A stretch of DNA of 50,410 nt from Bolinopsis microptera (GCF_026151205.1 NC_087075.1:1116501-1166910), one strand, 5' to 3'. Counted from the first letter of the stretch, positions 10,893 through 19,778 are shown. Made by a program: numbers and translations. Notes: generated by a model not told the origin, from the sequence alone.

Positions 10893-13277
10893 TTATAAAA
10901 CAATTGATAATTCACTGTCACACGTGAGCTGCTCCTTGAGGTTTGTCAAGTTCTTGATACTTTCCCCGTTCTGTACCAGTTGCTCCCGTATTGCTACTGG
11001 GACACTTGAACAACGAGACTTCGCTCCTATTAGAGCTTTCCTCAGGGCAATCTGTTCTTTCAGTTTGTTTCCAATATCATGCAACTTCTCATCAAAAACA
11101 GCTGCTTTCTTTTCCGATCCTTTAAGAAAAGTAAAGGAACTTGAACTAGACTCTGCAGTGCTTCTTCCAGATTGGACACTAAATGATCTACTACGTAGAA
11201 CTGGGGTAGTAGGATTATCTGGTCTTCTATTCACTGAGACACTGCGTCTGGGGGGAGGTGTTGGATCTGAATTCAAGCACTGTTCGTGGCGTATATTTCC
11301 ACACATTGAGCAGATGTAAGCCGTCTTGTGAACCACAACTTTGGAGCACACATCACATTTCTCTTCTCTTTCAACCTGGCCAACTACAAAGGAATGCTCA
11401 CAGGAGCTGGTATCAGTAGAACAGTATGTTAGCTGTAGCTTCACTTCTCCAGCAATACACGCCATCTTGGGAAGGACTTGAGGTAGAGATCCCACACTGA
11501 GAACAATATTTTCCTGCCACTTCAAATCACTGGGTAGAGACAGCATCAAGGATTCGTTGTAAGAGTTACTAGAGGTTGATATGCATTGTAGCACTAGATC
11601 AGCCAAGCTAACATTACAGAATCCTACTAATACAGGATTAGTAGGCCACCTGGTTGGGGGTTCTTCTTTCCATAGGCACACTGTCAAGTACTGGTGTGCT
11701 TCCTGCATCTTTAACAGGAAGTACTCGTCCCAGAATGGAGTTATGGACATGGAACAGTACTGGGTCCTGAGAAGACTCTCAGAATTATTGCGACAAGGCT
11801 CAGAAACATTTTCACTAGAAGAAGGTTTAACAGTATCAGTGACAGGGGTCTCCTTATCACACAACTCCTCGTCCTCCATCTCCAGCTCCTTTAGTATCAT
11901 GAACTCTTCATCCTCTACAAATGTAGCGCCTTTAACAGCATCAGTTTCAAAAGCTGCCATGTCTTGCGAAGCTTCGCCTGATGTGAATATCTTGTTCCAT
12001 TTGATCAAGGGTCTTCTAAGAGACAGTTTAGCTCTATTAGCTGATAAAGATGCAGCAAGAGCAGCTTTAAAGCTAGATGCTTTCTTGTTGTTGATAGCTG
12101 TGATAACATCACCCTGTCTGATGTTACTGTCTGCAGCCGGTGAGTTTCTTTGCACATCTGCAACAACAACCTTGGGAGTCTGCCCCTTTTCCAGCTCCCC
12201 ATCAACGTTGAAGGTTATCCCTATTCCGTCGTTAGCATTTGGAATAACAGCATCAAACGAAATGCTCTGTTTAAGGGGGCAACAGTCAGCATCCCACATC
12301 TTTGCTCCCAGTGATACAGTGCAATAAAACCACCCCTTCTTAGAGCTGTTCGTCTTTACTACTCTGTTTGCGCTGATCAACTTAACGATCAGTTTTCCTT
12401 GAGCCAACGGTTCTCTACAAATAAAGAACTGTTTTTCAGGGGGTAGGGAAATGTAGGGTTCTTTGAACAGAGGAGAATACCTACGCTTGTAGTTGGGTTT
12501 TGTGTGCTTTTTCCTGACTATGTGCTTCAAAACAGATGTAACAACTTTAGTGAATTTAGGCAAGCTCCGTTTTTGAAAAGCACTGATTACATTGAACTCA
12601 ACTTCAGGCTCCGTATTAAAGCAGAAGCCCCAATGTGTTTGGGGCTCTCTATTAAATATGAATATAAGCTTACCAATCAACCTTGTTACTTCAACACTGA
12701 TATACATGTTTTTACCCATGAATGTAGTTGCCTGAAGGGCTAGTTTGCCACACCCTTTATAGTCCACATCCACTGATATGTGCAATTTTCTGAATAACTT
12801 AGTCTCCTCACACATCTTCAGTTTACTAATATAAATGTTGCTGATTTTTGGTGGTGAAGTGCCAGCAGAGAAATTGTGCACACTTAAAGTTTTGATAATT
12901 CTGGATTTCAACTTGCTGGTGAGGACATCACTGATTTCACTGTTGATTCTAGACAGAACTTGAGCTCTGATTTTAGTGTCTTCTCTGAGTTCTTGAAACA
13001 TAAATAACATAACAACATTGAGGAAAGAAGCTGTGCTCTTTCCCACAGCAGGCGAGGATTTGTTAATTGAACCACTGTTTATATTTCCTAATATCGTGTT
13101 AATGTGATCCCAGTCGGGGGATAATTTAGCTTCGATCGGAGGGCTGGACTCTTCTTGCTTGGAAAACCACAGGTGAAAGATAAGGGCTTCAATAGCAAGA
13201 ACTGTAATGATGCCGGCCAGGTAAGTTAAACATAGCAGTATCATTATACCCGGCTTCCTGAATTGGCTGAAGTTCAT
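10893..13277 (-). CDS. PDZD8: PDZD8-like SMP/PDZ/C1 membrane-contact-site protein
   Basis: Encodes 794 aa. PDZD8 is an ER-anchored lipid-transfer tether at ER-mitochondria and ER-late endosome contacts that binds Rab7. Parts seen: one N-terminal membrane anchor (about residues 10-37); an SMP lipid-binding domain (about 82-260, with FLNVVMLFMFQELRED and GKLALQATTFMG); a PDZ domain (about 340-422, carboxylate loop GIGITF, then SPAADSNIRQGDVITAINN); a linker with an acidic stretch; a C2-like region (about 505-620); a C1-type zinc finger (H628, C641, C644, C656, C659, H664, C667); and a Lys/Glu-rich coiled-coil-like tail (about 725-790). The order anchor-SMP-PDZ-C1-coil is that of PDZD8 and of no other SMP protein. 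It is shorter than human PDZD8 (about 1150 aa), mainly in linkers. The expected last C1 cysteine is absent. One uninterrupted exon; start ATG at 13277. Confidence 0.92.
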   Translation of the reverse strand: MNFSQFRKPGIMILLCLTYLAGIITVLAIEALIFHLWFSKQEESSPPIEAKLSPDWDHINTILGNINSGSINKSSPAVGKSTASFLNVVMLFMFQELREDTKIRAQVLSRINSEISDVLTSKLKSRIIKTLSVHNFSAGTSPPKISNIYISKLKMCEETKLFRKLHISVDVDYKGCGKLALQATTFMGKNMYISVEVTRLIGKLIFIFNREPQTHWGFCFNTEPEVEFNVISAFQKRSLPKFTKVVTSVLKHIVRKKHTKPNYKRRYSPLFKEPYISLPPEKQFFICREPLAQGKLIVKLISANRVVKTNSSKKGWFYCTVSLGAKMWDADCCPLKQSISFDAVIPNANDGIGITFNVDGELEKGQTPKVVVADVQRNSPAADSNIRQGDVITAINNKKASSFKAALAASLSANRAKLSLRRPLIKWNKIFTSGEASQDMAAFETDAVKGATFVEDEEFMILKELEMEDEELCDKETPVTDTVKPSSSENVSEPCRNNSESLLRTQYCSMSITPFWDEYFLLKMQEAHQYLTVCLWKEEPPTRWPTNPVLVGFCNVSLADLVLQCISTSSNSYNESLMLSLPSDLKWQENIVLSVGSLPQVLPKMACIAGEVKLQLTYCSTDTSSCEHSFVVGQVEREEKCDVCSKVVVHKTAYICSMCGNIRHEQCLNSDPTPPPRRSVSVNRRPDNPTTPVLRSRSFSVQSGRSTAESSSSSFTFLKGSEKKAAVFDEKLHDIGNKLKEQIALRKALIGAKSRCSSVPVAIREQLVQNGESIKNLTNLKEQLTCDSELSIVL

Positions 13278-13308
13278 TTACAAGTTTCATAAACTATTAA
13301 ATGATTAC

Positions 13309-13320
13309 CTGTATACAGGC
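13309..13320. repeat. Target-site duplication, left copy
   Basis: ctgtatacaggc, matched exactly at 16805-16816. Sequences on the far sides do not match, which fixes the duplication at 12 bp. Confidence 0.85.
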
Positions 13321-13525
13321 CCCAAAGGTTTTGCTCTATTACGGGTAAACCTAGGATGCTGCAGATTCAACTCTGTACATTCAGACCGTCTGTGCGTGGT
13401 GAAGAGCCACATCCTGCTCGAGGTGGGGCTGCATGCAACTCCAGTGATGGAGTTGTAACTGAACACAGCGGATCTAGGGGTGCACCCCCGAAAAAAAAGC
13501 CGGGCATCCTCAGAACAAGCCCGTG

Positions 13526-16500
13526 ATGATGGTGATGTGGGTTAATCAAGATGTAACAGATTCCGGAACTATGGGAGCACCATCTGTCATATTACCGTTT
13601 TATTTACTGTATGTGGGAACATCTACTGATGAAGTAGCTATCAAGGGAGCCATTCCAGTGGCGCAGGTGGCTCACGTGTCACATAGCCAACAGAAAAGAA
13701 ACATGATGAATAGTTCTTACAGCACTAGGGTATCAGCCCCTACTTTTGTTTCTGGACGAGAAGGTGGTAATGATTTCACCAACTTAAATCCGAATGGAAG
13801 GTTGGTGAATGATGAGCCTAATCAACCTGAAACACCCAACAGCATAAACGAAAACAACAAAAAAAGTTTATTTTCATGTACCGACATTACCTGGGTAGGC
13901 ACTCTTAACACTAGAACGATAAGAACTACCCAGAGGAAACTGGAGATGGTACATCTTTTCGAGAAGAGTGGAGCAGATATTGTAGGTATCCAAGAGCACA
14001 GGATAGTTCATGAAGAGCCTGTCAGAGTAGAGAGAGTTGGCAAGAGTAGCTATCTAATTACTTCATCAGCTACTAGGAATAGGGCCCAGGCATCAGTGGG
14101 CGGAGTGGGATTCATCCTAACAAGTGAGGCATTTGACGCAACTACGGAGATAACACCAGTGACGGAGAGAATCCTTAAGATATCTCTCAATGGGAATCCT
14201 AAACCAACCTTCGTCTGTGTCTATGGACCTACGGAGGCAGATAGTGTAGAAGCAGCAGAAAAGTTTCATAACGATCTAAGGTGTGCAGTCTCGCAGATCC
14301 CTGCTCACAACTTCTTGGAGGTGATTGGGGATTTTAACGCTCACCTATCAAAGAGGGACGAGAATGACTGTGGTTGGTATTTCCATGAGAGAACCAACAG
14401 AAATGGGGAGCTGCTTCGGGATACTGCCCTGGAATGTAATCTGGAGATTACAAACACCAGGTTCAGAAAGAAGCGGGGTAAGATGTGGACTCACCTATCG
14501 GATGGAACCCTGAATAAGTCTCAGATAGACTTTATTCTAGTGAGGAAGAAGTGGAGGAACAGTATCAAAGACACTGAAGTCTACAGTTTCTTTAGTACAT
14601 TGGGTACTGATCATAGATTTGTTTTGTCTAAGATCAAGCTATCTCTTCGACGAGCAAAAAAGCAACCCAAGAAAACCTGGTATAATTGGGGAGCACTAAA
14701 ATCGGATGAAGACCTACAGAAGAGATATGCAGTAGAAGTCAAGAATCGGTACTCTGCTTTATGCGAGCAAACCGATGAAAGTGAGGTTACGGAACTGTAT
14801 GGGCATTTTGTTGATGCGATTGCTGATACCAAAAAAGCCATACTGCCTAAGAGAGAAAAGAAGAGACGTGACGATTTCGCGGGTGATCAGCGAGTTCAAA
14901 ACGTGCGTACAGCGTTGCAGCAAGCAGAGACTGTCTATCACCGGGATCCTAGTGAAGACAGTCGACTGTCTGGTAACTTACTAAAAACTGAACTGGATCA
15001 GGTGTACCAGGACATCTTTGAAGAAGATCTAGTTGCCAAGGTTAGAAGGGTCGAAATGGCTGCAGACAGATGCAAAAATAAAGAAAGTTGGAATGTCATA
15101 AATGAGATTACTGGTAGGAAGGCCAAGGGGGCAACTCAAATAAAGGGCAACGGAGCCAAAGAGAGGAAGGAAAATTGGCTTAGGCATTTCACGAATCTGT
15201 TAGGGAGTACTCCTGATGTGGAAAACGAACATCCTAGGATCGAGACTCAATTTGAAGGACTCAACATCAGTACAGAACCTTTTACTCTAGAGGAGCTCAA
15301 AGCTGCTAAACTCAGGATTAAAGAAGGTAAAGCACCAGGTGATGACGGTATACCACCTGAAGTCCTCAAAAGATGCGACCTGGATGAAATCGTGTTGTCC
15401 TTCTGCAACAAAGCCCTGACAGATGGTATTGCGCCAGATCAGTGGAGGATAAGCAACATCATCCCGGTCCCCAAAAAGGGAGACTTGACAAACCCTGGAA
15501 ACTGGAGGGGGATATCTTTGACTTCACTTGTAGCAAAGACTCTTAATAGAATGGTGCTTAATAGGATCCAGCCGGCTATAGAAGGGGTACTTAGGGACAC
15601 TCAGAATGGTTTTCGGGAAGGACGGTCCACTACTAGTCATATCTTGGCACTCAGAAGGATACTAGAGGGGGCTAGACAGAGAAATCTACCGGCAGCTATG
15701 GTGTTTGTTGATTTTAAGAAGGCCTTTGATTCACTTCACCGGGGAATTTTGATGCAAATACTAAAGGCCTATGGGATACCAGACAGTATTGTGGATATCA
15801 TTAATCTACTCTATATAAACACGAAGGGCAAAGTTATTACACCTGATGGGGACACTGAGCTATTTGATATCCTGGCAGGAGTTCTTCAAGGGGATACTTT
15901 AGCACCATACTTGTTCATTATAGCCCTTGACTATTGCATGAGACAAGCTTTAAGCAAGCACCCTGAAATAGGATTTACCATTAAGCCTTATAGGAGTAGG
16001 AGAGTTAAGGCGGAGAAGATATCAGACACTGGTTTTGCAGATGACATTGCTCTGATAGCAGATACTGTAAAGGAGGCAGAGACGCTGATGCTAGAGGTGG
16101 AAAGGGTTGCTGCTACAGTGGGACTTAGAATGAATGAAGGGAAAACCAAATTCATTACTCAGAACATCGAGAACCCTGATACCATCAAGTCCCTGGGTAA
16201 CAGTACAATAGAGCATGTGGAAGACTTCACCTATCTGGGTTCTAGAATCAGAGACAGTGAGAGTGATATCAGGGTTAGGAAAGGAAGAGCATGGGGAGCA
16301 TGCCACACACTCAAAAAACTTTGGAATTCTAAGCTTAGAAAGTCTATCAAGATCAGAGTGTTCACAGCACTAGTGGAGTCGGTGCTTCTATACGGTTCCG
16401 AGACTTGGACTATGACGAAAAGGCTAGAGAAGATGGTTGATGGTTGCTATACACGAATGTTAAGAATGGCCCTTAACATCAATCAATATCGAGACCATGT

Positions 16501-16792
16501 CAGCAACCACAGCCTGTACGGTGATCTTCCCAAAGTCAGCTCCAAGATAACCCAACGAAGGCTCAGACTTGCAGGTCATGCTCACCGACATCCGGAGCTG
16601 ACACTGAACAAACTGATCCTCTGGAAGCCGAGTCATGGGCATACTAACAGGGGGCGACCTCATTTAACACTACTAGATAACCTAAAAGCAGATACTGGGC
16701 TGAAGTCAGTAGATGAGATAGCTAGACTGATGGAGGACAGAAAGCTGTGGAGAACTGTTGTCAATGGATCTCGGGAATACCACCCGCCTTAA
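13526..16792 (+). CDS. LINE polyprotein: APE-type endonuclease and reverse transcriptase
   Basis: About 1088 aa from the first in-frame ATG at 13526; the frame is open from 13523 (GTG). The protein nicks target DNA and copies element RNA at the break. Residue numbers count from 13523. After a non-conserved leader (to about 120) comes an exonuclease-endonuclease-phosphatase domain: N129 in TLNTR, E158 in GIQEHR, GDFNAH at 269-274, SQIDFILV at 333-340 and TDHR at 362-365. The reverse transcriptase follows: GKAPGDDGIPPEVLK at 602-616, NWRGISLTS at 660-668, QNGFREGRST at 694-703, VDFKKAFD at 729-736 (catalytic D730), GVLQGD at 786-791 and TGFADDIALIAD at 836-847 (catalytic FADD). The C-terminus has FTYLGS at 902-907 and GHAHRHPE/GRPHLTLLDNL motifs typical of RTE-like elements. 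No stop or missing catalytic residue was seen, so activity is plausible. Confidence 0.93.
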   Translation: MMVMWVNQDVTDSGTMGAPSVILPFYLLYVGTSTDEVAIKGAIPVAQVAHVSHSQQKRNMMNSSYSTRVSAPTFVSGREGGNDFTNLNPNGRLVNDEPNQPETPNSINENNKKSLFSCTDITWVGTLNTRTIRTTQRKLEMVHLFEKSGADIVGIQEHRIVHEEPVRVERVGKSSYLITSSATRNRAQASVGGVGFILTSEAFDATTEITPVTERILKISLNGNPKPTFVCVYGPTEADSVEAAEKFHNDLRCAVSQIPAHNFLEVIGDFNAHLSKRDENDCGWYFHERTNRNGELLRDTALECNLEITNTRFRKKRGKMWTHLSDGTLNKSQIDFILVRKKWRNSIKDTEVYSFFSTLGTDHRFVLSKIKLSLRRAKKQPKKTWYNWGALKSDEDLQKRYAVEVKNRYSALCEQTDESEVTELYGHFVDAIADTKKAILPKREKKRRDDFAGDQRVQNVRTALQQAETVYHRDPSEDSRLSGNLLKTELDQVYQDIFEEDLVAKVRRVEMAADRCKNKESWNVINEITGRKAKGATQIKGNGAKERKENWLRHFTNLLGSTPDVENEHPRIETQFEGLNISTEPFTLEELKAAKLRIKEGKAPGDDGIPPEVLKRCDLDEIVLSFCNKALTDGIAPDQWRISNIIPVPKKGDLTNPGNWRGISLTSLVAKTLNRMVLNRIQPAIEGVLRDTQNGFREGRSTTSHILALRRILEGARQRNLPAAMVFVDFKKAFDSLHRGILMQILKAYGIPDSIVDIINLLYINTKGKVITPDGDTELFDILAGVLQGDTLAPYLFIIALDYCMRQALSKHPEIGFTIKPYRSRRVKAEKISDTGFADDIALIADTVKEAETLMLEVERVAATVGLRMNEGKTKFITQNIENPDTIKSLGNSTIEHVEDFTYLGSRIRDSESDIRVRKGRAWGACHTLKKLWNSKLRKSIKIRVFTALVESVLLYGSETWTMTKRLEKMVDGCYTRMLRMALNINQYRDHVSNHSLYGDLPKVSSKITQRRLRLAGHAHRHPELTLNKLILWKPSHGHTNRGRPHLTLLDNLKADTGLKSVDEIARLMEDRKLWRTVVNGSREYHPP

Positions 16793-16804
16793 GTCAAGTC
16801 AAGT
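16790..16804 (+). repeat. LINE 3' tail, AAGTC repeats overlapping the stop codon
   Basis: taagtcaagtcaagt: about 2.8 copies of AAGTC, of which the first TAA is the stop codon. Only 12 nt separate the stop from the right target-site duplication, so the element has practically no 3'UTR. Confidence 0.8.
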
Positions 16805-16816
16805 CTGTATACAGGC
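16805..16816. repeat. Target-site duplication, right copy
   Basis: ctgtatacaggc, identical to 13309-13320. Confidence 0.85.
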
Positions 16817-17655
16817 ATTTATGTCAACATTGCAAATGGAATCTAAAGCATAATTTTGAGTCACTGATATTGATCAAAGAAACAACTTTTCAGACACAAT
16901 AACTACTTAAGCATTGAATTATTCTTTTTGTTTTTCATCATGGTAGTAAAACTGCAAAGATATCCAGTAATTTGTAATTTTAAAAGTAAGTTTAATTAAT
17001 TACATCACACTTCAACAATTATCATTTAGACTAAAAAACAATCATGCAAATTGGCATCTATAACAAATTGTATGATACATGCATTTAATGAGGTGTTTTA
17101 ACTAAACCCTTTTTATATTTTTTTTCAAAACCTCAAACAATAATTTACGTACTTCCTTTTCAATTTGATCATAAATTAAAATCTCCACCGAAAATATCTG
17201 AAAAGCTATGCTGGTATTGACATTAGATAAAATAAACACAAGTAGTGAGTAGTAGCGCTATGAAACAAAAACTCTATAAACTAATGCACATTGAAATGTA
17301 TCATGAAATGTATCCCCATATTTGAAACAAGTGAAGCAACTATTATTCATAATTAATGAGCTCTTTTTGTGATAAATATAGAGTGTTACAATGAAAATGT
17401 CACAATTTAATGGAATGCCCTTGACCATAAATTAAGCACTTCAAATAATGGTTAATATGGAGTGTAAAGCTGAACCTGCAAAAATCAGATCTTATGCCAG
17501 GTATCATTTCTCCTTGAATACGTACATCAACTAGTTTCAAGTACCATAAACTTAGAGTTGTGAAAATATCTTTTGATTTAAAAAATAGAGTAATTGGAGT
17601 CACTTGTAATCATTATAAGAAAATATCACACTGTCAGAAAGGAAGAAAAATGTTC
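16817..17655. other. AT-rich region: old PDZD8 upstream sequence and 3' flank of lifeguard b
   Basis: No credible gene; open frames here are AT-rich noise. Before the LINE insertion this sequence lay immediately upstream of PDZD8, so it probably contains the original PDZD8 promoter as well as the 3'UTR of the lifeguard gene that ends at 17656. Confidence 0.55.
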
Positions 17656-18576
17656 TTATCTCCTTCCGAAGAGTTCCAGAAGGTAAAGGAATATTTGGAT
17701 AACGTCGATGTAGATGGTGAGTGCCCCAAAGACATACTCCTCTTCACTCAGCTGGTACTTCTTTCCTCCCACAAGCAGTTGTGTATCATAGACAAGATAC
17801 ATGCTGAAAATCAGCACACCCAGACAAGCATACACGATATTTGCTGTATTGCTTCGGAAAATCGCTGCAAAGAAGCCAAATATCATGAAGCAAACAAGAA
17901 CGACAAAGAGATAAGGCCCCATTCCAGTGAAATCAAACTTTGTTTGGAAAGAGAAAATGGTGAGAGCTAACACAATCAGGGCTGTGGCGCCAGCAGCAGT
18001 CAAGACAGCTTGCGGCTCGTATGTGGATGCAATTATGCCCACAAAGAGTGACATTGAGCAGGTGAAGATAAAGAGGACCACCAGATTAACAGGGTGCTTC
18101 CTTCTCACACCTTCACAGCAAATCAGAGCAATTTCAGTAACAATCAATACGGCTAGGTTTGCCCACATTACAGCATTTCCAGCAGGGGTTATGGCCCATG
18201 CTTTGGCACTATCACTGTAACAGAAAAATATTGTGAAAATGGTAGTGATAGCAAATTGGATGGACAGAATTCCGTACACTTTACGGATGAATCCACGTCT
18301 AACATCAGCATCTCCAAATCTCCCCGATTGAATCAGATAATCATCTTGTTCACTGCCATGACCAGCTTCAAGTCCATCATTAGCATTATAGTACCCTCCC
18401 TGAGCTGCAGGTGCCTGGTATCCCTGGGGAGGGTAACCTTGCTGAGGAGGATAACCTTGTTGAGGAGGGTAACCTTGCTGAGGAGGATAACCTTGCTGAG
18501 GAGGATAACCTTGCTGAGGAGGGTATCCTGTATTGTAAGGCGGAGGAGCACCTTGCCCTTTCTCGAAATCAGCCAT
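17656..18576 (-). CDS. Lifeguard (TMBIM/GRINA-type) protein, paralogue b
   Basis: An intact 306-aa member of the lifeguard branch of the BI-1/TMBIM superfamily. Residues 1-16 begin MADFEKGQGAPPPYN; residues 17-46 are five perfect GYPPQQ repeats plus a partial sixth, as in GRINA-type tails. The membrane part follows the DADVRRGFIRKVY motif (89-101) and has seven hydrophobic segments, about 102-120, 135-153, 163-184, 189-210, 219-241, 246-266 and 285-303. The family signature is LVYDTQLLVGGKKY at 261-274, and the last helix carries IYIDVIQIFLYLL. It shares organisation and motifs with paralogue a at 5843-6852, so the two arose by duplication, now separated by VPS41, PDZD8 and the LINE. Orthology to a single vertebrate lifeguard cannot be decided here. 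Confidence 0.95.
   Translation of the reverse strand: MADFEKGQGAPPPYNTGYPPQQGYPPQQGYPPQQGYPPQQGYPPQQGYPPQGYQAPAAQGGYYNANDGLEAGHGSEQDDYLIQSGRFGDADVRRGFIRKVYGILSIQFAITTIFTIFFCYSDSAKAWAITPAGNAVMWANLAVLIVTEIALICCEGVRRKHPVNLVVLFIFTCSMSLFVGIIASTYEPQAVLTAAGATALIVLALTIFSFQTKFDFTGMGPYLFVVLVCFMIFGFFAAIFRSNTANIVYACLGVLIFSMYLVYDTQLLVGGKKYQLSEEEYVFGALTIYIDVIQIFLYLLELFGRR
18439..18528. repeat. 18-bp coding minisatellite, five copies
   Basis: Five tandem 18-bp units encoding GYPPQQ in lifeguard b. Units differ only at synonymous positions (for example ggataacc versus gggtaacc), so unit number could vary between alleles. Confidence 0.9.
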
Positions 18577-18580
18577 AAAT

Positions 18581-18590
18581 CTAAAAGGAG
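18581..18590 (-). promoter_or_regulatory. Candidate 3' splice site just upstream of lifeguard b start
   Basis: On the minus strand CTCCTTTTAG ends 4 nt before the ATG at 18576: a pyrimidine tract followed by AG. This supports a 5'UTR intron or a trans-splice acceptor. Confidence 0.45.
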
Positions 18591-18637
18591 TAATTGTGTT
18601 ACGGAAAGAGTTATAAAATTGAAAAAATAAAGCTTCT

Positions 18638-18676
18638 ATTCAATGAAACAAGAAATTTCTAATGAAGCAAGAAATT
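18638..18676. repeat. Stray copy of the fold-back centre sequence
   Basis: attcaatgaaacaagaaat at 18638-18656, with a second degenerate copy to 18676, is the exact reverse complement of 19223-19241 in the loop border of the neighbouring fold-back element, which also has two copies in tandem (19202-19241). Confidence 0.75.
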
Positions 18677-18701
18677 TAATTTGTAACAAATTTATACAAT
18701 T

Positions 18702-19778
18702 CACTAGAATAGTGTTTTCCAAGTCTTGTCCTGTGAGTAAAGTATGTGTGAGAAAGTTTTAATAAATCAATGTATATTTTTGAATTTTTAAATTTAATTT
18801 GAGAATGAAGTATACATAAATTTGAAATAAGCACTGCCGAGTTTAAGATATTTATAGCTTAATATAACAATTGATACAAAGGTCATAATCTTTTGCCAGC
18901 TCTCCGATAGATAATATCCGCCTTGAAGACTGCAACCCATAGTAACAACTATAAACAGAACCCCTTATGTCTGCTAACAATTTTGTTGGTCCCAATATGA
19001 GCCTTGTCTCTAAAACCTCAACTGAACTAGCATTTCAGTGTGTGTAAAAGCTTTCAAAGACGCACATTCATTGTCCCGTTAGTTAACCTGTCCTTTCAAA
19101 ATCAAACTAGCAGTCAGGGACAAAAAGTCATACACCAAATGGGCATTATATTTTTATGAATTGTTTTATGTCTTTTTATTCTGTAAAATGTGCTGAAAAT
19201 TAAGTTTCTTGTTTCATTGAACATTTCTTGTTTCATTGAATATAATGACCATTTGGTGTATAACTTTTTGTCCTTGGCTACTGACTGGATTTTGGAAGGA
19301 CAGGCAATTAACGGGGCAAGGAATGTGTGGGTCTGAAAGATGAGTTTTTGGAGACAAAGCTCATATTTGGACAATGTAACAATTGTTGGTGAAGAAAAAA
19401 GTTCTTTTAAGGGTTGCTATCACGGATTGCAGTCTTGTTGTGACAGAAAGTCTACACTATATGCTTTGATGTATGGTGTTCAATTGGAGGATATAAATGC
19501 AAAATTTAACTTGAAAGTGGAAATTGTTTATTGGGGAGTTGGCGAAAAATTGTGGCCTTTGTATCAATGGTTATAATAAGCTATGGATATGTTTTATTGT
19601 TTATAGTGCTAATTATGAATTTCATTAATATACTTTAATCTCAAATTGAATTTAAACAATACAAAAATATAGATTGATTCTATCAAAACTTTCTCATAGG
19701 GCATACACATTACACACAAATGCTTTACTCTCATACATTATATACACCGGACAAGACTCGGAAAACACTATACCAGTG
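18702..19778. mobile_element. Long fold-back element with CACT[A/G] ends
   Basis: The left arm (about 18702-19150) and right arm (about 19241-19778) are imperfect reverse complements through their whole length around a 90-bp loop. Matching landmarks are atagtgttttcc and gtcttgtcc at the outer ends and gacaaaaagt plus tacaccaaatgg at the inner ends. The right arm has about 35 extra bases near its outer end. Outer ends read CACTAGAATAGTG and, in reverse complement, CACTGGTATAGTG. No transposase frame is present and no clear target-site duplication was found. It is best described as a non-autonomous fold-back DNA element, possibly CACTA-like. Confidence 0.75.

Larger units (their letters stand above)
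13321..16804 (+). mobile_element. Full-length RTE-like LINE retrotransposon
   Basis: A 3484-bp insertion bounded by a perfect 12-bp target-site duplication. It consists of about 200 bp of 5' leader, one intact 1088-codon frame, and a 3' tail of AAGTC repeats that overlaps the stop codon. Short 3' ends with simple tandem-repeat tails and a single endonuclease-reverse transcriptase frame point to the RTE group. An intact frame and an unmutated duplication indicate a recent insertion. It lies antisense to the neighbouring host genes. Confidence 0.9.

Noticed and set aside
11581-12327. 248-codon plus-strand frame
   Set aside because: It is antisense to the well-supported PDZD8 coding sequence and shows no domain of its own.
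19340-19576. 78-codon frame as a gene
   Set aside because: It lies within one arm of the fold-back element, matches no family, and the opposite arm has no equivalent conserved frame.
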